Source: Megaustenia siamemsis
Lineage: Eukaryota > Mollusca > Gastropoda > Stylommatophora > Ariophantidae
Assembly (NCBI GenBank): GCA_032433765.1
Contig: JAVIAB010000124.1
Location: forward strand, 96,581,702 to 96,645,701
Direction of reading: 5' to 3'
Length of the DNA stretch: 64,000 nt
This document shows, piece after piece, positions 35,718 to 46,121 of the stretch (within the stretch, counting starts at the first letter, position 1; each line of letters starts with the position of its first letter). A program made the translations under genes and the position numbers. The notes beneath the pieces were generated by a model. That model was not told where the DNA came from, did not search any database, and was given only the letters and a program-made list of their open reading frames with translations.

Positions 35718-36250
35718 TTAACATAATTCTTTCAGCGTTTATATTATTCTGTTTTGTATAGACGGTCCTGGTACAGACGAACGTTTGTTGTTAAATAAAC
35801 ACAGCTTTCATTACATTCGGCACATCCCTCTTGTGTTTTAAAACAGGTGGCATTTAATTGTATTCCCTGTTATTGTCTTCGCGAATTAGTCTCTTACATT
35901 ATATCTTTTCAAATACGATACATGACGATACTACTAAACTGCACTCGGTGCAGCCCTATAGTGTTAAATATCTTTATTATAATGGTTTAGTATATAAATG
36001 ATTCATGATTGTACAAAGAAGATACGACGGTGGTTTTCTGTTGCCTTCCGTTGGTTTCTTTAGGGTTGGCACCGCTAGCCTTTGACTAAAAAAGTCTCAC
36101 CCACAAGGCAATGGGGTTGTTTTACTTCGGGGTATCCCCCCTTAGCCTTTTAGTCTCCCGAGCTTACCTGCAAGGTATCAGGGCAGCCACAGGTTGTACT
36201 GTTTACTGCATACAGTAGTAGGTAAAATTACCCGACCTGACATAATGTGA
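35718..36250. other. Downstream spacer of GPCR copy 2
   Basis: Contains AAATAAA at about 35794, a possible polyadenylation signal for copy 2. The 36060-36200 part looks like dispersed repeat but has no second copy here. Confidence 0.4.
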
Positions 36251-36252
36251 TG

Positions 36253-36615
36253 GAGTCTGTAAGATGGAGTCTGTAGGAATATGGTTTTACAGAAGGATGT
36301 TGAGAATACCATGGACAGCTAAAAAGAGTAATGAAACTGTTCTGAAAGAGGTCAAAGCAAAAAGAGAGCTAATCTCCAATGTTAGGAAGAAACTATCATC
36401 ATTTTCTGGCCATGTTATGAGAAGAGAACAACTGGAATATATTGTAACAACTGGAAAAAATTGAGGAACGAAGAGATGGAGGGAAGCAAAGAGAAAAATA
36501 CCAGACAGCTTAAGAGAATGCCTTGGCACAAGGTCAACAAAAGAAATGATAAATAGCTGTCGAGATGGAAAGTTGTGGACATGACCACCAACGCCAGCAG
36601 GCCCGGTACTTGATG
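36253..36615 (+). mobile_element. BovB-like RTE LINE, 3' end
   Basis: Open frame with RMLRIPWTAKKSNE and REQLEYIVTTGK, then a one-base shift and the KVVDMTTNASRPGT-like terminus plus GATGATGATG tail. Confidence 0.8.
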
Positions 36616-36619
36616 ATGA

Positions 36620-38190
36620 TGTTTAATTTTTAAGAAACTAAGAACCTGACTTTGAAGAAAGCTCACCGCTGGACATTTAGAAGCTGGTGGGAATTTAAGA
36701 AAAAGACCTTAAAGATAAATGAATTAACATCCCTATGAGACTAAATCTATGTATAGAGTGAATGATATGTCACAGTTTCTGTGTTGTTGTTTCTTGTTTA
36801 ATGTAACAAAAAATAAGAATCTGTCGTTTAAGAAAGATCACCTCCAGACATCGTCCACTAGAGAACATTACATAAAAAGCAAGTGGGAAAAGGTAAGAAA
36901 TTAGATCAAAAGATGATATAATATCACAATGAGACACATTCAGGTATAAGATACAGTTTTTACCCTGTCATTTATTAAAAAGCACCAGACAGATAATAAA
37001 GTACAAACACATTTTTTAATCATGGTGCATATTTTGAATTATGCATCATTAAAATAAACAATAACATAACGCTCAGTAACACACACAAATAAACACAATA
37101 AATTCACGTCCAGGTATACGTTGATTAAGGAAACACAAAATATTTTCTAATTGCATCATAATGAAAGCATTCTTTTAAGTTATATTCTTGTTTTTTTTTC
37201 GATCTTTTCTGTCTGCAGAGGACTTGGGATAGCATCATGTTCGTCATAAAGCTCAGAGATTGCTTCTTGAGAAAATAATAGAAGGAAAGTTCTGTAAACA
37301 AATACAGAGCAGAATAGCAAAGATAACATAATACAAGCGATTAGGGATGACAGTAAAGCTAACTAATAATATATACATCCAATACTGAACTACGAAAATA
37401 GTCGTGTGCATACATGTGAACAAAAAAAATTGAATAAGTGATTTATATGAACGGCAATTCTTATGACTAACAAATAACCATATTTACAGCCAAGAGTGGA
37501 GCTTCAATTAAACGAAAATTGTACATAATCATGGATGTTTTGTATGTAAAGCTCGAATAAACGACAACGTGTCAATAAAGATAATGCTTTGGTTATACAT
37601 GCAAAATATTTACAATTGAAAATCAATATAACGAATACTAGGCTGCATTTCGCTGACCAGAAAATAAATTTAAAACAGAAAGAAAAAGAAAGGAAATGAA
37701 ACTACTTGTTACAATCTTTAGCCAACTTTCATCAAGTGTTATCGCTGATGGTGATGGAGTTCATGCTATGTGTTGAGAGTGCTCAATGTTGAGAGTACTC
37801 TGTGATGAGAGTGCTCAGTGTTGAGAGTAATCTATGTTGAGTTACTGATGATGCAGCTTAATTTACCACATCATCCGAACTTATCGCCACTACTGTTCAT
37901 TGTGCACTTTACATTATTCTTCATCCGATCTAAGAGTTGCCAGTGCCAATGCTATGCTTCTAGTATCGAGAACAATAAGAAAACCTATTACCACCAAACT
38001 GAACTGTGTTAGACTATTGTATCTATATGAAACAAATTGATAGATACGATCAGATGCACCGTGGGGAAAATACATTTAAAAAAAAACAATTCTAATACTT
38101 CTTTCCTTCGTTGACAACATAGGGAGGCAACAGTTAAAAATAGTGTGATTACGTGATAAGTCAAACATATCAGATCTCACCCATAACAGC
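36620..38190. other. Intergenic A+T-rich stretch
   Basis: Between GPCR copies 2 and 3. A short degenerate GAGAGTG-CTC repeat lies near 37770-37835. Otherwise no gene or element recognised. Confidence 0.5.
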
Positions 38191-38388
38191 CCTTCTTTAA
38201 TTCAGGTGACCATATTTTTGAAACCCTAATCCGGGATTAGGCTACCAATGCCGGACCTGGTCACTATATGCAAGAACAATAAGAAAAATAACCTCTACTG
38301 AGATGAAATGTGTTAGGCGAATGACAGGAAACAGTCTGAGAGAAAAATCAGAAATAAAGAACTGAGAAAAAAGCTAGGAATAGCCCCC

Positions 38389-39802
38389 GGTGTTTTTAAA
38401 GTTGCAGTGCAGTGAATATTTCTAATATTCAGTAAATGACGTAATCATCATCTACGTACCACAATTTTGTAAACCACATTTATGAACAAACCGCTGCTTC
38501 CTTTAAGGTTTTATTTACGTAAAGGACGGGCACTACGCTACTTTCACTGTCTCATTGCTTGAAGGAAATGGTGTTGACGATTGAAAACAGGGTATTTCTG
38601 GTTGAGCATGTCTTTCGTAATGGCGGTAAATATACGGACGAGGTCATTAGACAATTTGTGAGGAAATTTCCAGACTCACAAGTCCCTCACCGAAATTCTG
38701 TTACAAAATTGATCAAAAAGTTTCTTGAAACCGGTAGTGTGGCAGATGCATACCGATCTGGAAGACCTTCAATTTCACAAGACCAAATTATGGAACTCCA
38801 AGACAGAATTACAATGAGTCCAAATGCATCTTTAAACTACTCGTCTCAACAGGTGCAAATATCTAAGAGTTCTGTTCACAAGGTTTTAAGAAGTGAACTA
38901 CACTATCGTCCATACAAATTAACTGAAGTGTCTCAACTCCAAGAAAGAGATTATGAATCCCGTTTAAACTACTGCATGTGGTTTCAGAATTTTATTTATG
39001 AACATGGCGCTGTCATCCTTGACGTCACTTTTTTCACTGATGAGGCCTGGTTTCATTTATCCGGTTATGTGAACAGTCAGAACAATCGGCTGTGGAGCAG
39101 TGAAAACCCCCATGAATTTCATCAAGTGCCGCTTTACGATCAAAAAGTCGGAGTGTGGTGCGCTATAAGTCGTATGCGGATAATAGGACCTATATTTTTT
39201 AATGAAACAATAAATGCAGAACTTTACCGTACTTTAATTCTGGAACCGTTCATAGCACACCTTACAGAACGGGAAATTATGGAATCCTGGTTTCAGCAGG
39301 ATGGGGCAACAGCACACACAACCACAACAACACTCAATTATTTAGAAAGCATATTTGCAAATCGCATTATTTCACGTGGAATCTGGCCTGCTCGTTCACC
39401 AGATCTTCTAACACCCCCAGATTATTATCTGGGGGGGGGGGCATTGAAGGGGAAAGTTTATGAAAATAATCCGCAGACAATTAATGACCTAAAGACTGAA
39501 ATAGTAGACAAGATTAAACAAATATCACCAGACATTATTCTTAAGGTTTTCGCAAATATGGAAAGACGAATCACGACATGTCTTGAGGCCCGTGGTGGAC
39601 ATTTTCAACATATGCTTTAGGCACAACTTTATTGTGTTAATACCAACATTACCCATTATAAGCTCACCGATAGCAGTCAAGTATATTTGAATAATACCAT
39701 TTATTTTACAATTTGTGTGACGCATTAGTTAACCGCATTTCTGGTGACGTTTTTTCTTCCGAGAGTAGAAATTCACTGCACTGCAACTTTAAAAACACCC
39801 TG
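38389..39802 (+). mobile_element. Tc1/mariner-type DNA transposon, near-complete
   Basis: About 1.4 kb with inverted ends of about 28 bp: left GGTGTTTTTAAAGTTGCAG, right its complement, ending CACCCTG and followed by the expected TA (39803). The left end has lost its first few bases along with about 14 bp of the LINE flank, so the left TA is missing. It carries one full transposase ORF. Confidence 0.88.
38559..39620 (+). CDS. Mariner-type transposase (intact ORF)
   Basis: 353 residues. The N-terminal half has two helix-turn-helix-type DNA-binding regions (about 8-60 and 75-120), with the linker GRP at 68-70. The catalytic core has FFTDEAWFHLSG (D161), WFQQDGATAHT (D248) and WPARSPDLLTPPDYYLGGG (D288), giving D-D-D with 39 residues between the last two. 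The enzyme would cut and paste the element at TA sites using its terminal repeats. The start is uncertain: M4 (MVLTIENRVFLVE) is also plausible. A long G run at 39431-39441 encodes GGG where relatives usually have W-G, and an extra Leu follows SPD; both may impair activity. The ORF is open, unlike most elements here, implying recent arrival. Confidence 0.88.
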   Translation: MKEMVLTIENRVFLVEHVFRNGGKYTDEVIRQFVRKFPDSQVPHRNSVTKLIKKFLETGSVADAYRSGRPSISQDQIMELQDRITMSPNASLNYSSQQVQISKSSVHKVLRSELHYRPYKLTEVSQLQERDYESRLNYCMWFQNFIYEHGAVILDVTFFTDEAWFHLSGYVNSQNNRLWSSENPHEFHQVPLYDQKVGVWCAISRMRIIGPIFFNETINAELYRTLILEPFIAHLTEREIMESWFQQDGATAHTTTTTLNYLESIFANRIISRGIWPARSPDLLTPPDYYLGGGALKGKVYENNPQTINDLKTEIVDKIKQISPDIILKVFANMERRITTCLEARGGHFQHML

Positions 39803-40524
39803 TATAAGGAAACAACAGATAAAATGGTTTGGCCACGCGGCAAGGCAGAAAGATCAACACAACGAGCCTTCAATAAACGTTTTGAGAACACCAGACCCAA
39901 TGGTCGGACACGAAAAAAGATGGATCAATGGAATATTAGAAACACTAGGAAAAATAACAGCAGCAGGCGAACAGAAGAGCAAAAGACCGCAAAATATATC
40001 TCCCCTCGATGCAGAAAGGCAGATGAGTAAGGAAAGAAGAATCCGGGACGGATTAATTTGACTTAAATATTCCATCAATAAAATGAAATTTCTTCAGTCG
40101 TTTTCAAGTGAATAATACATATATATTTCAAAACTAATTAAAACATCTAACAATATAGGCTTACAAAACGTTATCATGAGTTATTGAAATTAAACGTTAT
40201 TGACTTTCAGTTTCGGTACACAAGATTTAAAACTTGGAGCGCATTTTACTGTTACTTCTTCGCCAAATGAACAGCCAGTTCAACTTTTTAAACATTGTCT
40301 ACACAACAACGGAATCATGTATATTTTTAAGTCGAAGAGACGTTTACCATATTGGTAAAATTTTTTTTTAACGTTTGTGTCCCTAATGTATTTTAACAAA
40401 TTCGGAACAAAGCTAAACAAATCGGCCAAAATCGGGACAAATTCGGGACAGTAACAAATCAGGGATAAAGGTTAAAAAAAAAATCGAGACTGTCCCGGAA
40501 ACATCGGAACGTCTGGTCACCTTA

Positions 40525-40660
40525 TCTTTAGTGGACTTTTGATTACTGTGCGCTAATACTTATAACCATATAATGGGACTAACGGGTATGATGAAATTGT
40601 GTGGTGAGTGTCGCTGTTTTTGGGTTCTTGTGGTGGAATTAAAGGGAATGAGATAAAGAC
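40525..40660. other. Short spacer
   Basis: Begins with the hAT target duplication. No other feature. Confidence 0.5.
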
Positions 40661-40662
40661 AC

Positions 40663-40735
<73 letters not shown>

Positions 40736-40736
40736 A
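40663..40736. repeat. (GATA)n(GA)n microsatellite
   Basis: About ten GATA units followed by a GA run. Confidence 0.95.
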
Positions 40737-40849
40737 ACGGGGACATAGACAAAATGAGTTTTGTAAGAGAGCATTGGAAGTAGTATGAGAGATTTACACG
40801 AAAGGGAGGAGGGAAAAAGGTAGACATTGTCAGCATTAAGTGAGCGATA

Positions 40850-41390
40850 GTAGATAGAACCACTGGAAGACGTTCCAGAAGAAAGTGAGACATTGTAGAT
40901 AGAACCAGTGGAAGACGTTCCAGAAGAAAGTGAGCCATAGTAGATAGAACCAGTGGAAGACGTTCCAGAAGAAAGTGACCCATAGTAGATAGAACCAGTC
41001 GAAGACGTTCCAGAAGAAAGTGAGCCATAGTAGATAGAACCACTGGAAGACGTTCCAGAAGAAAGTGAGCCATAGTAGATAGAACCAGTGGAAGGCGTTC
41101 CAGAAGAAAGTGAGCCATAGTAGATAGAACCAGTGGAAGACGCACCAGGAGAAAGTAACCCATTGTAGATAGAACCACTGGAAAACGCTCTAGGAGAAAG
41201 TGAGCCATAGTAGATAGAACCACTGGAAGACGCTCTAGGAGCAAGTGAGCCATAGTAGATAGAACCACTGGAAGACGCTCTAGGAGAAAGTGAGCCATAG
41301 TAGATAGAACCACTGGAAGACGCTCTAGGAGAAAGTGAGCCATAGTAGATAGAACCACTGGAAGACGCTTCAGAAAAAAAGTGTGAGAGC
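40850..41390. repeat. 45-bp minisatellite, about 12 copies
   Basis: Units contain GCCATAGTAGATAGAACC, GGAAGACGTTCC and AGAAGAAAGTGA. Because 45 is a multiple of three, the minus strand stays open as a 15-residue repeat (LSTMAHFLLERLPVV). No conserved flanking exon or start supports translation. Confidence 0.93.
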
Positions 41391-41521
41391 TACCTCCAGA
41401 GGAGGGAAAGACAAGGAAGAGATTCGGAAGAGAGGGACTGTATTTGTCAAAATAAAAGATAGCCAAAATAGAGAGCGAGCAAAACAAAAGAAAAATTTAT
41501 AGTATAAGTAAAAAGGAGTTA

Positions 41522-42191
<670 letters not shown>

Positions 42192-42950
42192 TCGGCCAAG
42201 AGTGAACGTATAGGATGATCTTCAAGTTTTTTCACAAATTCCACCCAGAATAGACATGCTATACAACCGGAAACAGTGCCATCTTTAACAATAGAAGTAT
42301 ATGAAAAAAAGCGTTTGTACAGCAATCAATATTCAGTTAAACATGAAGAGAACAATGCAACATAATATATATTATACGATTTATTTATAAACTGTAAATA
42401 TAAATCAGTTTATTAGTTGATTTCATTTATGAATTATATTTCTAAATTTGGGTACAATATATTACAATAAATTTGAGGTTGATTTAAATCGTCATGCGAA
42501 ACGAGACGATTTTGAGGGACAGTCTCCGAAAGTAAAGGTAAATGATAACTCACGAAAATATTTTTATTTTTACTACAAAGTGATCGAATACCATTGCCTA
42601 ATGTCAAATTCTGTAAAAGTAAATATATTGTTAGAGATTTAAACTTGTTTCAACTTTAAAAATGTGTCTAAATAAGCAAGTAACAAAACGAAAACTTGGT
42701 GACCGTTATCCGTACAGTCCACAAGACGCTGGTCTTTTTACAAATACCTAGCTGGACAGTCCACTCACCATTAATAGTTAAAGTGTTAACTGATGGTTTG
42801 CAAAAATCTTTGGTTTAAAATATGGGCCTTGTAGCAAAAGGTTCTGAATATCGCTGATCTAATATCACATCACAAAGATGCATGTACAAAACGCGATTTT
42901 GTTTATAGAGAAGCTAGTAAACGTCTTTAACATGCATAGAATATACTGTG
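42192..42950. other. Spacer without clear feature
   Basis: A+T-rich; nothing recognised on either strand. Confidence 0.5.
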
Positions 42951-42954
42951 TCCT

Positions 42955-43290
42955 TTTTTCCCTTTGTTTCTTCCTTATTTGTCTTTCAGCGTCGAGGGGA
43001 GATATAATTTTCGGGCTTATTTTTTTTCGTTACGTGTAATCTATGGCGAGCATTATTCCTAGCTTTTTTCCCTCATATCTTCATCTCTGGTCTTATCTCT
43101 CAGTCTGTTCCCGGTCATATACCTAACACATTTCATTTCGGTTACTTTTCTTATTTTTCTGAGTCTATAGAGTTCATGTCTGGCATTGGTTGCCCAACAT
43201 TGGAATGAAGATTGTATTGTACAGTCATCGTTTTTGCTCTAGAGTTATTTCTTTGTTGGACAATAGTGGTAGTGATCTAACAATTTATTA
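42955..43290 (-). mobile_element. Second-family LINE, 3' fragment with internal deletion
   Basis: Minus-strand match to the 25000-25480 segment: TCAGCGTCGAGGGGAGAT at the 3' end, then a jump to AGCTTTTTTCCCTCAT, GTCTAACAC-like and TGGCATTGGTTGCCCAACAT. The RPKGR-containing part is missing. Confidence 0.7.
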
Positions 43291-43294
43291 CAAT

Positions 43295-44190
43295 TACGTG
43301 CACTAATTTTTTTTGGCTAATGTGTAGCTGTATTTAGTTAACAAAGATAAAATCCGTCATTTTCTGATGTCGGTCAATATTAGTTTGATTTATAATTGTG
43401 TAAGTTTAAACTGGTTTGTAGTTCAGCGAGTACAAATGATAAAACAATATTGACCTTCGAAAATGTCAGTGAAAATTGTATCCTTCAGGATACATCTCCC
43501 TGCAGACGGTCCTAAAACAGTTTAATTTTCGTTAATATTATGGTAATTATGTAATCATACACTTGGATGCATGGTTTCTTAATATTTCTTTTTGTTTCGA
43601 CATGTACAAGATCATAAAAGCATTACAGAGACTTTAAAAATCATTGACTTAGCTATATTTAAATGTATCAACAATAGGTATTTGTCTAAACAATTAGAAA
43701 CACATGTTTAAAGAGAAAGGGATAAGAAATTGCACTGAACCTAATAAGGGTGTACACACGAGGATAAACAATTATTATTTTTCTGACAATAAACATTCAA
43801 ATAATCTTCTCCAAGACATATTTATAACAAATGATGCATTTTTACATGTTAATGTGTTCATTATTTGAAAAATTCTAAGTTAGACTTGGTTAGTTAATAA
43901 CCAAGTATAAATCAAACTTTCTATTCCTATTATTTGCCGTTATATTTTCTTCAAATAAGGTGATTTTTAATTAGCATTTCTTCCTGTGCAATTTAACATG
44001 AACTTTACTGTATCTACAAATATATAGAAGCTTCGGACATAGTGGAATCAGTCTGTTGTTTGTTAAGTTGGGTTTTGAAACAACATTACAGTTTACGGGT
44101 CCACCAATATTAGAGAATAGATATAGATATTTGATAGATACTAATAAAATATATAGTATACTTTTTCATAGTGAAAACTAAGTGGTTGAA
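43295..44190. other. Spacer upstream of the leader locus
   Basis: No element or exon recognised. Confidence 0.5.
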
Positions 44191-44191
44191 C

Positions 44192-44456
44192 TTCATGGGA
44201 CGCACCAAAATGGCAGCTTATTTATATTCGAGCTATGGACCAAGCAATGTTTACATTTAACAACACGATACATGTTATTGCAGCGAGTTGGCAGATTTTT
44301 GAAAATGTTTTCAAGGGTTTGAACATAAATGTTTGTTCACAGTTCGTTAACCTTCGCTGTAGATAAAGTCGTTAATAAGATGGCTTCGTTTCAGACGTTT
44401 GTGACGTTGGTAGCTAATGACCTAACTTGTGCAAACGGATGGCATTGGCAAGGATC
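44192..44456 (+). promoter_or_regulatory. Upstream plus signal-peptide segment shared with 59882-60108
   Basis: From TCATGGGACGCACCA onward this stretch aligns with 59882-60108. It includes a start codon at 44329 encoding MFVHSSLTFAVDK and ending VANDLTCANGW; the copy at 59998 reads MFVHSSLTTAVDR and ends VNDLICAGG. The hydrophobic middle and terminal Ala-Cys-Ala-type boundary resemble a signal peptide, though this copy has an inserted NKMASFQ-like stretch. Conservation extends over 130 bp upstream of the ATG, so promoter or 5' UTR is shared too. The frame stops at a TGA near 44461. Confidence 0.55.
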
Positions 44457-44483
44457 ATTTTGAATCTATGAAGTGGGCTCATT

Positions 44484-45350
44484 GTGTGTTTAACTCAAAA
44501 GCATATGTGTTTTTTAACCAAAGACCTTTTTTGGGGACTCAATGAAGATATCCCCTATGGAAGAATAAATTGTACTATTAGTCCCATAAATGATTCGCTT
44601 CCAGAGGTTTATGATGCAAATAAAGCAGTTTTGTCATTGCAAGTGAATAATGTCCACACCTATAATTGGTCAGGATTGTGTAGCAGCAGCAGCTTTATAG
44701 CGAACACAGAAAACATCAAAGGATTCTGCTGTTCTGAAACAGCTATGCCATGCTACCCTAGAATTGCCTTTAATGGGTTTACTGTGACCACAAACCACTC
44801 TCCATGTGTGTGCCACATATTTACACCCCAGAAAGAAATACTGAATATAACAACATCATGTGCCGTCTGTGATATTAATGACCACAGACCAGGAGCCTCC
44901 AGTATGATTGATACAACTGTTGCACCAAGCATTTCATCAGCAGAGCCATATCTATGGAATGTTAATCTGACATTGTTCTTGAATGATGTCCAAGTTAATG
45001 AGACATCAGAATCGTGTGGCGGCAGCTACAAGAACAGAGCGGAGAACATCAAGTTCTGCTGCTATAAAGGAGACTTGCCATGCTATCCTAGAATTGCCTT
45101 AAATGGGATCACTGTAGTTGGAAACTTCTCCTATTGTGTAAACTACACATTCACATCTAAGAGTGAATCAGTGAAGGTCACAAAATCATATTCTCTCTGT
45201 GGTTTTACTAACTACAGGTCATGTGGCTTCTGTTGGATTGTAAATGATAACTTACCACCACTGTGTGTCTATATGTTTGGAATTGGAGTCATCAATGACG
45301 GCCTAACATCATCAAGTGCTATGACGATCATCATTTTCGGGAGGACGTGA
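44484..45350 (+). CDS. Unrecognised secreted-type protein with two Cys-rich repeats
   Basis: Open frame of 288 codons; the first real Met is near 44505 (MCFLTKDLFWG). It contains two repeats of about 95 residues. The first has NIKGFCCSETAMPCYPRIAF and ends SCAVCD. The second has NIKFCCYKGDLPCYPRIAL and ends SYSLCGF. Each has the CC-x5-PCYPRIA-NG core. About nine N-glycosylation sequons point to an extracellular protein. There is no TM segment and no signal peptide in frame. The leader at 44329 lies 150 bp upstream in another frame, so splicing or a frameshift would be needed to join them. The last 40 residues after the second repeat (from about 45215, TACAGGTC) may be non-coding. I do not recognise the family; this could be an exon of a larger gene or a pseudogene. 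Confidence 0.5.
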   Translation: MCLTQKHMCFLTKDLFWGLNEDIPYGRINCTISPINDSLPEVYDANKAVLSLQVNNVHTYNWSGLCSSSSFIANTENIKGFCCSETAMPCYPRIAFNGFTVTTNHSPCVCHIFTPQKEILNITTSCAVCDINDHRPGASSMIDTTVAPSISSAEPYLWNVNLTLFLNDVQVNETSESCGGSYKNRAENIKFCCYKGDLPCYPRIALNGITVVGNFSYCVNYTFTSKSESVKVTKSYSLCGFTNYRSCGFCWIVNDNLPPLCVYMFGIGVINDGLTSSSAMTIIIFGRT

Positions 45351-46121
45351 ACTCCCATGGTATATGGTGGATAGGCGGCAGGAACCATTGAAGGCTACGT
45401 CTGAAAAGTGTTCCTGCTTGCAGTTTCCTCATATTCCAAGTCCGGCTTGTTGCAGGAGCTACTGAGTTAAGTGCTCTGTGCACACCGTGAGCTGTGTGTC
45501 TCATCCGTTTGATCCTGCTTCGATATCCCGCTTGTTTACGATGAATGATGATATTGTATGACAGGGAACAGTTGGATATGTTCACTTTCTGCGCGGTTTC
45601 GCCTTATGTCTTTTGACGTGTGCTGAGACTGCTACGATGGGGACTACAGTTACCTTTCTTTGTTTGGGAGATGAGTTAGTAATTCGGATGATTCCACTGG
45701 CACGGGCGGTTGAGCAATTATGGATTTTAATTCGTTTGCTGTGATACCGAGGCCTTCCATAACCAATAACCAATAACCAAACTAAGTGGTTTGGTGTAAT
45801 TCTGATAACACCACGTATGGATGTGTCTAAGGTCATCAAAAAGTATATGTTCTAACAACATATTCATTTACACACCATACTGTTAAATTAGTCATTAAAA
45901 AAAAAAATTTAATTAAGTTCGGGTTGATTTGAACAGCCAGTTTTTGCCATTATTTTTCTTGTTAAAATGAAATGAACAGTTTATCGTCAAAGATTAATCC
46001 TAGGAATCTTGCTGCATATATGGGTGAAGATGTTCTGATTCTGAAACAAACAATGTCCGCTTATTTCGTCACATTCAGTAATTTTACTGCTAAAGATAAT
46101 TTAACCGATTAATGTTAATGA
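45351..46121. other. Spacer between Cys-rich ORF and hAT
   Basis: Two minus-strand open frames (45331-45585, 45582-45839) are overlapping and basic, without a recognised domain; probably chance. GTTAATGA at 46114-46121 is the hAT target duplication. Confidence 0.4.

Larger units (their letters stand above)
38237..40039 (+). mobile_element. Second-family LINE fragment inside the hAT element
   Basis: Pieces 38237-38388 (GCTACCAATGCC... through a KLGIAP-like segment) and 39803-40039 (TATAAGGAAACAACAGAT... to the AAGGAAAGAAG tail) form one 5'-truncated LINE. AATCCGGGA is duplicated at 38228-38236 and 40040-40048. The mariner element splits it. Confidence 0.85.
38202..40524 (-). mobile_element. 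Internally deleted hAT element, host of nested insertions
   Basis: Termini match those of the longer hAT at 46122-48549: the low-coordinate end TCAGGTGACCATATTTTT equals its right end in reverse, and the high-coordinate end GGTCACCTTA equals its left end. Flanking 8-mers TCTTTAAT (38194-38201) and TCTTTAGT (40525-40532) are a near-perfect target duplication. Without the insertions only about 0.5 kb of hAT remains, so it is a non-autonomous derivative lacking transposase. The subterminal hAT sequence resumes at about 40041 after the LINE. Confidence 0.85.

Noticed and set aside
40639..41487. 282-codon minus-strand ORF with 15-residue repeat
   Set aside because: Translation of the 45-bp minisatellite running into a GA/GATA tract; no flanking conserved exon.
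45331..45839. Two minus-strand ORFs of about 85 codons
   Set aside because: No domain, no homology to anything else in the window, basic low-information sequence; not supported as genes.
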